Assembly: GCA_963839925.1 (NCBI GenBank)
Contig: CAWIWV010000002.1
Coordinates: 744,001-808,000 of the forward strand
Direction: 5' to 3'
From: Bog-756 sp963839925
GTDB taxonomy: Bacteria; Actinomycetota; Acidimicrobiia; Acidimicrobiales; RAAP-2
DNA length: 64,000 nt
Shown here in pieces: positions 25,135 through 32,376 of this stretch. The position numbers and the translations under genes are program-made. Within the stretch, counting starts at the first letter, position 1. Every line of letters begins with the position of its first letter. The notes below the pieces were generated by a model. That model saw only the letters and a program-made list of their open reading frames with translations. It searched no databases and was not told the origin of the DNA.

Positions 25135-25592
25135 TGGCAAGCATCCGAACCGGCGCAACGTCGAGGAAGAAGCCCGCTTCGAAAGGGAAGCCGACCCCCA
25201 ACCGGGCCGGCCCCACCGAGACCGAGGACTTCTTCCGTCAGCTCGGCGAACGCGGCTACGAGCCGATCCTGAAAGGCGATTCCGGCACCCTGCGCTTCGA
25301 CGTGGACCGGGGAGGCCGGATCGAACGCTGGTTCATCACCGTCGCCTGCGGTGACGTGTCCGTGTCGCACGCGAGGGGTCGGGCGGACGGCGTGGTCAGA
25401 CTGAACGGTGATCTGTTCGATCAGCTGATTGCAGGAACGGCCAACGCGGTGAGCGCGCAGCTCCGCGGCGTGCTCGTTGTGGAGGGAGATCTGCACCTTT
25501 TCTTGGTGTTCCAACGGCTCTTTCCGAGCCCACCCCGCTCGGGCAAGAACGGGCCGTTCCACCTCGGAGTCCCAGAAGGAGCGAACCGATGA
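25131..25592 (+). CDS. SCP2 sterol-binding-like domain protein
   Basis: A 153-aa protein. After a basic, disordered N-terminus (~30 residues), the remainder fits the SCP2 fold: LRFDVDRGGRIERWFITVACGDVSVSHARGRADGVVRLNGDLFDQLIAG, then GVLVVEGDLHLFLVFQRLF. SCP2 domains bind lipids or acyl-CoAs; many bacterial ones are of unknown role. It is coupled on both sides by ATGA overlaps (25131 and 25589), so it is co-translated with the membrane protein and the glucosidase. The upstream GGAGG near 25121 serves as its ribosome site. Confidence 0.75.
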   Translation: MMASIRTGATSRKKPASKGKPTPNRAGPTETEDFFRQLGERGYEPILKGDSGTLRFDVDRGGRIERWFITVACGDVSVSHARGRADGVVRLNGDLFDQLIAGTANAVSAQLRGVLVVEGDLHLFLVFQRLFPSPPRSGKNGPFHLGVPEGANR

Positions 25593-27661
25593 GCGACCAG
25601 CTGGTCCAGATCCTCGAAGGCAACACCTTCGTGGTCAGCGACCGGAACGGTGACATCGAGGCCTCGCTGACCGATCCGACCGGCCTGTTCTCTTTCGACA
25701 CGCGATTTCTCTCGAGATGGGTGTTGACCCTGGACGGTCACCGCCTCAACGCGCTGTCGACCGACGATCTCCAGTACTTCGAGACTCGCTTCTTCCTCGT
25801 ACCGGGCACGGGGACCGTGTACGTCGACGCCGACCTGTCGATCATCCGGCAGCGGAGCGTGGCCTCTGGGTTCGTCGAGGTCATCTCCATCCTGAACCAC
25901 AAGCAGGAGCCGGTCGAGCTCTCGCTGCGCCTCGACGCGGCCAGCGACTTCGCCGACCTGTTCGAGGTGAAGGATGCACTCAGCAAGATGGGGACGACCA
26001 CCGCGCAGGTCGAGGGGACCGAGCTCGTCCTCCGGTACCGACGCGAGCAGTTCGAACGGAACACCCGCATCTCCTCGTCGGCGCCGGCGAACCTCGACAA
26101 GAAGGGGCTCACCTTCAAGGTCAAGATCGAACCTCACGGAACCTGGACGACGGAGCTGAACATCACGGTCGGCGCACCCGGTTTCGAGGTCCCGGCTCGG
26201 CCGGGAGCTCGACGATCGGGGACGGCGCTGCGACCGGACATGGCCCGAGGACTCGACAAATGGCTCGCGAAGGCCCCCCGACTCGAGTGCGAGAACGATG
26301 GGCTCCGGCGCACCTACCACCGGAGCCTGGTCGACCTCGCCGCCCTGCGCTTCTCGCCGCGGACGATGGCCAACCGGTCCCTCCCGGCGGCGGGCCTGCC
26401 GTGGTTCATGACCATCTTCGGGAGGGACAGCATCTTCACCAGCCTCCAGTCGATGGCCTTCACTCCCGAGCTGGCCGCAACCACACTCCGGATACTGGGT
26501 GAACGTCAAGGCACTCGGGTCGACGACTTCCGCGACGAGGACCCCGGTCGCATCCTCCACGAGGTGCGATTCGGGGAGCTGACCGCCTTCGAGGAACGGC
26601 CTCACTCCCCGTACTTCGGCTGCGCCGACGCCACGCCGCTCTATGTCGTGCTCCTCGACGAGTACGAACGATGGACCGGAGACACCAAGTTGGTCCGCGA
26701 CCTCGAGTACGAAGCGCGTGCCGCCCTGCGCTGGATCGACGAGTACGCGGACCTCCAGGGCAACGGCTACATCTCCTACCAGAGGCGCAACGAGGAGACG
26801 GGGCTCGAGAACCAGTGCTGGAAGGACTCATGGGACTCGATCTCCTACCGCGACGGAACGCTCCCCGGCTTTCCAAGGGCAACCTGTGAGCTGCAGGGAT
26901 ACGCCTACGACGCCAAGATGCGCGGGGCTCGTCTCGCCCGCCTGGTCTGGCACGACCATGTGTTCGCGGACAAGCTCGAGACCGAGGCGGCGGAGCTGAA
27001 GCGCCGCTTCAACCGCGACTTCTGGGTCGAAGACGGCGGGTACTTCGCGATCGCGCTCGATGTCGACGGTCGCCAGGTCGACAGCCTCACCTCGAACAAC
27101 GGACACCTCCTCTGGAGCGGGATCGTCGACAAGACCAAGGCCCGCCGGATCGTCGAACACCTGATGGGAGATCGGCTCTTCACCGGGTGGGGAGTGCGGA
27201 CCATGGCCGAAGGTGAGGGCCGGTTCAACCCGATCGGCTACCACGTCGGAACGATCTGGCCGTTCGACAACTCTTTCATCGCCTGGGGACTCCGTCGCTA
27301 CGGGTTCAAGGAGGAAGCGGCTCGGATCGCCGAAGGGATCCTGGACGCGGCCGTCTTCTTCGAGGGGCGGCTTCCCGAGGCGTTCGGCGGCTACGCGCGC
27401 TCGATGACCATGTACCCCGTCCAGTACCCGACGGCCTGCAGCCCCCAGGCCTGGTCGACGGCAGCTCCGTTGCTCCTCCTCCGCACGATGTTGGGCCTCG
27501 AGCCGCTCGACGACCACCTCATCGTCGACCCCGCCATCCCGGCCAGCCTCGGGGAGCTCGAATTGCTCGACATCCCGGGTCGGTGGGGACGAATCGACGC
27601 CTTCGGCCGAGGTCGGGTGACCTTCCCCAAATCCAAGCGCGGGAACGGTCGAAGCCGCTGA
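25589..27661 (+). CDS. Glycogen-debranching-type amylo-alpha-1,6-glucosidase
   Basis: A 690-aa cytoplasmic enzyme. The N-terminal ~200 residues form the GDE_N_bis-type beta domain (FVVSDRNGDIEASLTDPTGLFSFDTRFLSRW). The C-terminal ~430 residues are an (alpha/alpha)6 glucosidase domain with GLPWFMTIFGRDSIFTSLQS, ENQCWKDSWDSI, FNPIGYHVGTIWPFDNSFIAWG and CSPQAWSTAAPLLLLR. This architecture is common in actinobacterial proteins annotated as glycogen debranching enzymes, but trehalose- or glucan-related substrates are also possible. It overlaps the SCP2 gene by ATGA. No glycogen synthesis gene is adjacent. Confidence 0.85.
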   Translation: MSDQLVQILEGNTFVVSDRNGDIEASLTDPTGLFSFDTRFLSRWVLTLDGHRLNALSTDDLQYFETRFFLVPGTGTVYVDADLSIIRQRSVASGFVEVISILNHKQEPVELSLRLDAASDFADLFEVKDALSKMGTTTAQVEGTELVLRYRREQFERNTRISSSAPANLDKKGLTFKVKIEPHGTWTTELNITVGAPGFEVPARPGARRSGTALRPDMARGLDKWLAKAPRLECENDGLRRTYHRSLVDLAALRFSPRTMANRSLPAAGLPWFMTIFGRDSIFTSLQSMAFTPELAATTLRILGERQGTRVDDFRDEDPGRILHEVRFGELTAFEERPHSPYFGCADATPLYVVLLDEYERWTGDTKLVRDLEYEARAALRWIDEYADLQGNGYISYQRRNEETGLENQCWKDSWDSISYRDGTLPGFPRATCELQGYAYDAKMRGARLARLVWHDHVFADKLETEAAELKRRFNRDFWVEDGGYFAIALDVDGRQVDSLTSNNGHLLWSGIVDKTKARRIVEHLMGDRLFTGWGVRTMAEGEGRFNPIGYHVGTIWPFDNSFIAWGLRRYGFKEEAARIAEGILDAAVFFEGRLPEAFGGYARSMTMYPVQYPTACSPQAWSTAAPLLLLRTMLGLEPLDDHLIVDPAIPASLGELELLDIPGRWGRIDAFGRGRVTFPKSKRGNGRSR

Positions 27662-27676
27662 GCGAGTTGCGTCAGA

Positions 27677-27704
27677 AGTCTCTTACGTAAGAGACTGCTA
27701 ACTT
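27677..27704 (+). promoter_or_regulatory. Perfect 20-bp palindromic operator and -10 element of the ArsR operon
   Basis: Positions 27677-27696 form a perfect palindrome whose left half is AGTCTCTTAC. TAACTT at 27699-27704 fits a -10 element and ends six bases before GTG 27711, which fits a leaderless transcript. The palindrome would cover the region just upstream of the -10, so ArsR binding there should repress its own operon. No good -35 was found. Confidence 0.78.
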
Positions 27705-27710
27705 ATGGCA

Positions 27711-28028
27711 GTGGAGTTGTTGCTGAAGACGCTGGCGGAACCGAAGCGAAGCGAGATCGTCCGGCTGGTCTGGTCCCGGGAGCTGGCAGCCGCCGAGATC
27801 GCCACCCACTTTCCCGACGTCACCCGTTCGGCCATCTCGCAGCATCTGGGGGTCCTGCGCACGGCGGGACTGGTCACCGAGCGACGCGACGGCGCACGAC
27901 GGCTGTACTCGGCCAACCAGGCCGAGATGGAAAAGCTGCGCGAGTTCCTCGACTCGTTCTGGTCGGAGCGTCTCGACCGGCTGCGGGATCTGGCTGAATC
28001 GACCGAGCGATCAAAGGAGGGCGCGTGA
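27711..28028 (+). CDS. ArsR-family winged-helix regulator
   Basis: A 105-aa regulator (107 aa if started at ATG 27705). Typical features: LLKTLAEPKRSEIVRLVWSRELAAAEIATHFPDVTRSAISQHLGVLRTAGLVTERRDGARRLYSAN, an ArsR/SmtB-type helix-turn-helix and wing. No ELCVC-type metal site is present, so it is probably not a metal sensor; this subgroup often controls AHSA1/SRPBCC genes. GTG 27711 is favoured because it sits six bases after TAACTT, the same geometry as in the other ArsR gene here. The stop overlaps the next GTG (GTGA, 28025). Confidence 0.88.
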   Translation: MELLLKTLAEPKRSEIVRLVWSRELAAAEIATHFPDVTRSAISQHLGVLRTAGLVTERRDGARRLYSANQAEMEKLREFLDSFWSERLDRLRDLAESTERSKEGA

Positions 28029-28492
28029 CCACCGAAGCCACACGCGAGATCACCATCAATGCCTCACCGAGCACCGTCTTCGGCTACCTCACCGACCAAC
28101 GGAAGCTGGTGCAGTGGATGGGTACCGAAGCGACGCTCGAACCGACTCCCGGCGGAGACTTCCGAGTCCTCTGCGGCGGAGTGAATCCGAGCGCCGGCGA
28201 GTTCGTCGAAGTCGTTCCGAACGAGCGGGTCGTGTTCACGTTCGGGTGGGATGTTCCGGACCACCCGATCCCTGCCGGTTCGACCCGGGTGGAGATCACC
28301 CTGACCCCGGTCGGGAACTCGACACTGCTACGCCTGGTGCACTCGGGACTTCCCGAAGACGCCATCGGCGATCACCTCCGCGGCTGGGACTACTACCTCG
28401 GCCGGCTGGTCATGGTCGGCGATGGGGTCGACCCCGGGCCCGATGCTCCCCATCTCGGGGACGGGCAGCAAGAGAGCGCGGTGGTCGCATGA
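28025..28492 (+). CDS. SRPBCC / AHSA1-like protein
   Basis: A 155-aa START-like fold protein: TREITINASPSTVFGYLTDQRKLVQWMG at the N-terminus (helix-grip start), then GGDFRVLCGG and NERVVFTFGWDVPDHPIP with VEITLTPVGNSTLLRLVHSGLP at the C-terminal half. Family members bind hydrophobic ligands or resemble the Hsp90 activator domain. It is second in an operon with the ArsR regulator and a mycothiol enzyme, joined by GTGA and ATGA overlaps. An ArsR-SRPBCC fusion of the same two modules exists at 49103. Confidence 0.85.
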   Translation: MTTEATREITINASPSTVFGYLTDQRKLVQWMGTEATLEPTPGGDFRVLCGGVNPSAGEFVEVVPNERVVFTFGWDVPDHPIPAGSTRVEITLTPVGNSTLLRLVHSGLPEDAIGDHLRGWDYYLGRLVMVGDGVDPGPDAPHLGDGQQESAVVA

Positions 28493-29115
28493 AATCCCCC
28501 GAGATCTGGTCCTACATCCACGCCGAGCGCGGCGGCCTCGCCGACACCCTCGACGACCTCACCCCCGATCAGTGGGCCGCGGCTTCGTGGTGCGAAGGGT
28601 GGACGGTCCACCAGACCGCAGGACACGTCATCGCGGCCGCCGAACAGACGCCGCCGAACTTCTACAAGGAGCTCGTCCAGGCCGGGTTCAGGTTCAACGT
28701 GTTCACCGATCGTGGCGCCACCCGCCTCGGAGCGGTTGCTCCGGACGAGCTGGTCCGTCGCCTCCGCGCACGCACGACCACCACCAACCGTCCCCCCGCG
28801 CCGGTCATGGCGATGCTCGGCGAGATCATCGTCCACGGCGACGACATCCGCCGACCGCTGGGCCTCGTCCACGACTCACCCGAGCCCGCACTGATCGCCC
28901 TTGCCGACAGCTGGAAGAACGCCAACCTCCTCATCGGAGCGAAGCGGCGCATCACCGGGCTCTCCTTGCGGGCGACCGATGCAGAGTGGACCCACGGGAG
29001 TGGGCCCGAAGTCGCCGGACCCCTCCAGTCGTTGGTGCTGGCAATGAGCGGTCGGAAAGGGTCACACGTCGACCTGAGCGGTGAGGGACTCACAACCCTC
29101 GCCTCTCGCGACTAG
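28489..29115 (+). CDS. Maleylpyruvate isomerase family mycothiol-dependent protein
   Basis: A 208-aa protein: SYIHAERGGLADTLDDLTPDQWAAASWCEGWTVHQTAGHVIAAAEQTP, with the W(C)xGWxVxxxxxHV motif that carries a metal-ligand His. The second-half motif GEIIVHGDDIRRPLG supplies another His. The DinB/MDMPI fold is expected. Within the operon ArsR-AHSA1-MDMPI it is joined to the preceding gene by ATGA. Its natural substrate is unknown; mycothiol-linked isomerisation or conjugation is inferred from the family. It is the second of three such genes here. Confidence 0.8.
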   Translation: MKSPEIWSYIHAERGGLADTLDDLTPDQWAAASWCEGWTVHQTAGHVIAAAEQTPPNFYKELVQAGFRFNVFTDRGATRLGAVAPDELVRRLRARTTTTNRPPAPVMAMLGEIIVHGDDIRRPLGLVHDSPEPALIALADSWKNANLLIGAKRRITGLSLRATDAEWTHGSGPEVAGPLQSLVLAMSGRKGSHVDLSGEGLTTLASRD

Positions 29116-29126
29116 GGACCTCCGGT

Positions 29127-31193
29127 TCAGGAAGCGGCGAGCCGGTTCATCTCCGGCTGGAAGACCACGAACTTGTCCTTGCCGGCGGCCTTCGAGCGGT
29201 AGAGAGCGATGTCCGCATCGCGAAGGAGCTCCGCTGCGGACGGGCGGGTCCCTGCGGCGATCCCGATGCTGGCGGTCAACTGGACGGGGATACGCCCGAG
29301 AGCCACGTCCAACACGAACGGCTCGCGGAGGACCTCGAGCAGACGCTCGGCGACCACCTCGGGACCCGCGTCCACGGTGAGACCGTCGACGAGCACGACG
29401 AACTCGTCTCCGCCCAGGCGACCGACGCTGTCTTGGGCCCGCATCGTGGAGGTCAGCCGTTCCGCGACCGCCTGAAGGAGCTGGTCGCCGGCTCCGTGGC
29501 CGAGCGTGTCGTTGACTTCCTTGAAGCCGTCGAGGTCGATGAACAGGGCGCCGACCGGCACCGAGGATCTCTGTGCGTGCGCCAACATCTGCTCGGCGCG
29601 GTCGAGGATCAGGGCCCGGTTGGGAAGTCCGGTCAGCGAGTCGTGCACGGCTTGATAGCGGACCTGGTCGAGCAGGCGTGCGTTGTCGATCGCGATCGAA
29701 GCCTGCGCGGCAAGACCTTTGAGGCGGTCTGCAAGCCGAGGAGTGACGGCCAAGCGATCGGGATCGGTGGTGACCCCGGCGAGCACCAGGCCGACGTTCC
29801 TCCCGGCGATCGAGATCGGTGCGGACACGCTGGCCGCTGTCCCCACCACCGAGTCGAACCGACGGACCAGGCCCAGCTCGTCGACCGACTCGATGGACGA
29901 GCTCAGGTCGGACAGACGGGATCGAATGACCTCCACCGCCTCGTCCGAGTAACCGACCGAGGCAACCAACCGGAGATCGGTCTCGGCGTCGTCGGTTCCC
30001 TTCTCCGATCCGGTGTCGTCCACCAGGAAGACCGCCGCCCGGTCACATTCGATGACATCGGGAACGGCACGGGCGACTCTGGCCGCCATCTCCTCGGTGC
30101 TCACGATCTCGGCGAGGGAGCTCGACAGCTCGAGCAACACCTGTGCCGTTCGTGCCTGGTGACGAGCGTCCTCCAGGGCATGTGCTCCATCGAGCACGGT
30201 CGCCGCCAGCTGCGCGTAGGTGTCCAGCGTGCTCTTCGCGGAGCCGGCGAGGATGCCCCCCAGCTTCCCGGTGGCGAGCACCCCGTAGTGGCGGCGGGCG
30301 GAGGAGACGTCGACGACGTTCGGATCCTCGTGCACGTCGCTCTGTTCGAGGAGCTCGTCGGCGAGCGCTTCGGCCTCCTCGTCGGTGAGCCCTTCCGAGT
30401 AGATGGTCCGCGAGATACCCGGAGTCGGCTCCAGAGCGAGCAGCGCGCCGCTCGCGATCGCGGCCCGCATCGACGACCCCACGATCCCCTGGAGCACCTC
30501 TTCGTAGTGCTCGTTCGAGACCAGATCGGTGATCATGTGCCGGAACTCTTCGAAACGCTCCTCCAAGAACTCGAACCGCGCCTTGAAGTAGTCCGCCCGC
30601 GACGATTCGGAGTCGGCGTCTTCCCATGTCAGGCGGAACAGGCAGTAGTCGTCTCCGCGACACTGGCACTCCTCTTCGACGACCGAGCCGGACTCGAGGC
30701 CGAAGATCGACGGGATGACTGCGTATTGAGAGGCGGCGAATTCGCACCACTCCGGAAACGGCTCGAAGCCATCGTCGACGAACCGCTCGCGAATCGTCCA
30801 CTCGTTGGGTCCGACCTCTGTCTTCTGGTATTCGCGAATCGGCACCATGGCGTTGGAGCTCGAAGCGTTGGCCAAGATCGTCCTCGGAGATCCGGCTCGT
30901 TGGGCGCTCTCGGAGATCTCGTTGCTGATCTCGACAGCAGACGCAAGGCTGGCCGATTCGCCGAACGCTGCGACAAGCACGCGCTTGGATTCTTCGAGGA
31001 GCCGCCTGAACTGGTAGTAGGAGCTCCACGACGCGAAGTCGAGCAGCTCGTCCAGGCTCCGGGTCTCTCCGGCACGCTCGAGGACTTCCAACGCGGAACA
31101 CGACGAGAGTTGCTCCGCGACAGAGCCGAGAAGCATGTTCGTATACAGGCCAGACACGTGGTGTTCCGCGGCTGGACCCGATCCGGTCGCCAT
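29127..31193 (-). CDS. V4R-like sensor - GAF - GGDEF diguanylate cyclase
   Basis: A 688-aa soluble protein without membrane helices. Residues ~1-200 resemble a V4R/heme-NO-binding-like input domain and end with the cysteine motif ECQCRGDDYC, typical of the V4R metal site. A middle stretch (~205-330) is unassigned. A GAF domain follows (~340-510, LLELSSSLAEIVSTEEMAARVARAVPDVIECDRAAVFLVDD). The C-terminus is a GGDEF domain (~520-685) with DSLTGLPNRALILDRAEQML and intact LGGDEF; there is no EAL. It should synthesise cyclic-di-GMP in response to a bound ligand. It is the third cyclic-di-GMP enzyme of the window and convergent with the ArsR operon. Confidence 0.88.
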   Translation of the reverse strand: MATGSGPAAEHHVSGLYTNMLLGSVAEQLSSCSALEVLERAGETRSLDELLDFASWSSYYQFRRLLEESKRVLVAAFGESASLASAVEISNEISESAQRAGSPRTILANASSSNAMVPIREYQKTEVGPNEWTIRERFVDDGFEPFPEWCEFAASQYAVIPSIFGLESGSVVEEECQCRGDDYCLFRLTWEDADSESSRADYFKARFEFLEERFEEFRHMITDLVSNEHYEEVLQGIVGSSMRAAIASGALLALEPTPGISRTIYSEGLTDEEAEALADELLEQSDVHEDPNVVDVSSARRHYGVLATGKLGGILAGSAKSTLDTYAQLAATVLDGAHALEDARHQARTAQVLLELSSSLAEIVSTEEMAARVARAVPDVIECDRAAVFLVDDTGSEKGTDDAETDLRLVASVGYSDEAVEVIRSRLSDLSSSIESVDELGLVRRFDSVVGTAASVSAPISIAGRNVGLVLAGVTTDPDRLAVTPRLADRLKGLAAQASIAIDNARLLDQVRYQAVHDSLTGLPNRALILDRAEQMLAHAQRSSVPVGALFIDLDGFKEVNDTLGHGAGDQLLQAVAERLTSTMRAQDSVGRLGGDEFVVLVDGLTVDAGPEVVAERLLEVLREPFVLDVALGRIPVQLTASIGIAAGTRPSAAELLRDADIALYRSKAAGKDKFVVFQPEMNRLAAS

Positions 31194-31261
31194 GCCCTAG
31201 GAATCGACAAACGAGGTGCTCTTCTTTAGCGAAGACGGGGACCCGAAGGGTGAGTCGGTAC

Positions 31262-31295
31262 CCGACGGACCGTCAGATCCGACGGGTCGTCAGAT
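31262..31295. repeat. 17-bp tandem direct repeat (2 copies)
   Basis: 31262-31278 and 31279-31295 are directly adjacent copies, 15 of 17 bases identical, starting CCGACGG and ending GTCAGAT. The second copy overlaps the last bases of the mycothiol-enzyme gene at 31290-31817. The repeat could be a small slippage duplication or a regulator site for the flanking genes; no function is evident. Confidence 0.5.
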
Positions 31296-31817
31296 CCCAG
31301 GTCGCCAGCCCGGATCCCGCCCGAAGACCGCAAGGAGGCGGCCCTGGAGATCGGCGTCCTCCGAGACGGCGATCGGCGGTCCGAACATCCCCGACTCCTC
31401 CAGCTGTTTCTGATGAGCCAGAGCCCGGTCGAGCCCGATCTGGCAGAGCTCGGGGTCGAGGATGACCTCGACCCCGATCGCCGCCGAGAGATCCCAGGTG
31501 TGGACCAACACATCGGTGGCGAGCACGTCCAGCAGCGATCCACGTCCGTCGTCCATCGCGTCCGGCCGGGTGAGCGCTCCCGAAATTGCCTCGACCGTGA
31601 CCGCCCAGCGACGCTGCGGATCGTCTTTCGGGCGCTCAGGCTTGGCCTCGAGGGGTCTCAGAAGGAGCTCGTCGTGAAAGCCGATGACGTGCTCGAGGAC
31701 GCCTCGGGCGTCCCATTCGGTGCAAGGCGAAGGCGCGCCCCATCGGCCGTCTGCCAGACCGACGGCCGTGCTGAATGCCTCACAAGCGCGGTGATGATCC
31801 TGAACCGGGTCGGTCAT
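31290..31817 (-). CDS. TIGR03086/MDMPI-like mycothiol-dependent metal-binding protein
   Basis: A 175-aa protein starting MTDPVQDHHRACEAFSTAVGLADGRWGAPSPCTEWDARGVLEHVIGFHDE. The CTEWDxxxVLEHV motif is characteristic of the TIGR03086 branch of the mycothiol-dependent maleylpyruvate-isomerase-like superfamily. TDVLVHTWDLSAAIG is the second conserved metal-ligand segment. GGAGGA seven bases upstream supports ATG 31817; the same frame extends upstream to 32018 but without homology. The substrate is unknown. It is divergent from the DUF2834 gene. Confidence 0.8.
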   Translation of the reverse strand: MTDPVQDHHRACEAFSTAVGLADGRWGAPSPCTEWDARGVLEHVIGFHDELLLRPLEAKPERPKDDPQRRWAVTVEAISGALTRPDAMDDGRGSLLDVLATDVLVHTWDLSAAIGVEVILDPELCQIGLDRALAHQKQLEESGMFGPPIAVSEDADLQGRLLAVFGRDPGWRPGI

Positions 31818-31871
31818 GGGCCATTCCTCCAGACTGAAAGGGGATTCTCTAGTCTCTACCCTCAACGAGGC

Positions 31872-31888
31872 CAGGTGGTCGCCACCTG
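31872..31888. promoter_or_regulatory. 17-bp inverted repeat between divergent genes
   Basis: CAGGTGG (31872-31878) and CCACCTG (31882-31888) are perfect 7-bp arms with a 3-nt centre TCG, in the 94-bp divergent region between the mycothiol-enzyme gene and the DUF2834 gene. It is a candidate operator. The regulator is not known. Confidence 0.35.
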
Positions 31889-31911
31889 CCGACCGCGTCA
31901 GGGGGATGGGA

Positions 31912-32376
31912 ATGACCAGGTCGCTGTTCATCTTTGGATTGCTCGGCGTGGCGAGCACCGTGTTCGCCTTCGTCCGTAACAAACACCTCTTCGGCGAAGG
32001 TGGCGCCGGCCGGGCCACCCCACTCGAAGTGATCTACTACGTCGTCGGCGTGGCCGGACTCGGGCTCGGCTGGTACTTCAACGTCCGGTACGTGCATGCG
32101 TACCCACACAACTCCAGTTACGTCAACTACACCAAGATGCTGTTCACCAACTGGGCCGCCGATTCTGCAGCGCAGGACTACACGATCGTGAACGTGGTGC
32201 TTCTTCCGCTCTGGACCATCGTCGACGGACGGAGACGCCAGATCCGCTCCCCATGGATCTTCTTCGTGATGAGCCTGTTCACCAGCCTCGCCTTCGCGAT
32301 GGCCTTCTACCTCGCGTTCGTGGAGCGGCAGGTCCGCTACGCCCGGGAACGATCGGCGGTGTCCAGCACCGCGTAG
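31912..32376 (+). CDS. DUF2834-like small membrane protein
   Basis: A 154-aa protein with four hydrophobic helices: FIFGLLGVASTVFAF, VIYYVVGVAGLGLGWYFNV, DYTIVNVVLLPLWTIVDG and SPWIFFVMSLFTSLAFAMAFYLAFVERQ. The conserved FxxNWAADSAAQDYTIVNVVL section fits DUF2834, a bacterial membrane family without assigned role. The start is ATG 31912 behind GGGGG (31901-31905); ATG 31906 is an alternative. The last 40 bases overlap the convergent oxidase gene. Confidence 0.72.
   Translation: MTRSLFIFGLLGVASTVFAFVRNKHLFGEGGAGRATPLEVIYYVVGVAGLGLGWYFNVRYVHAYPHNSSYVNYTKMLFTNWAADSAAQDYTIVNVVLLPLWTIVDGRRRQIRSPWIFFVMSLFTSLAFAMAFYLAFVERQVRYARERSAVSSTA

Noticed and set aside
24307..25158. An upstream in-frame extension of the serine hydrolase to 660 codons
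   Set aside because: The extension is antisense to the COG4705-like gene and low in family similarity; the hydrolase homology begins at GTG 24306.
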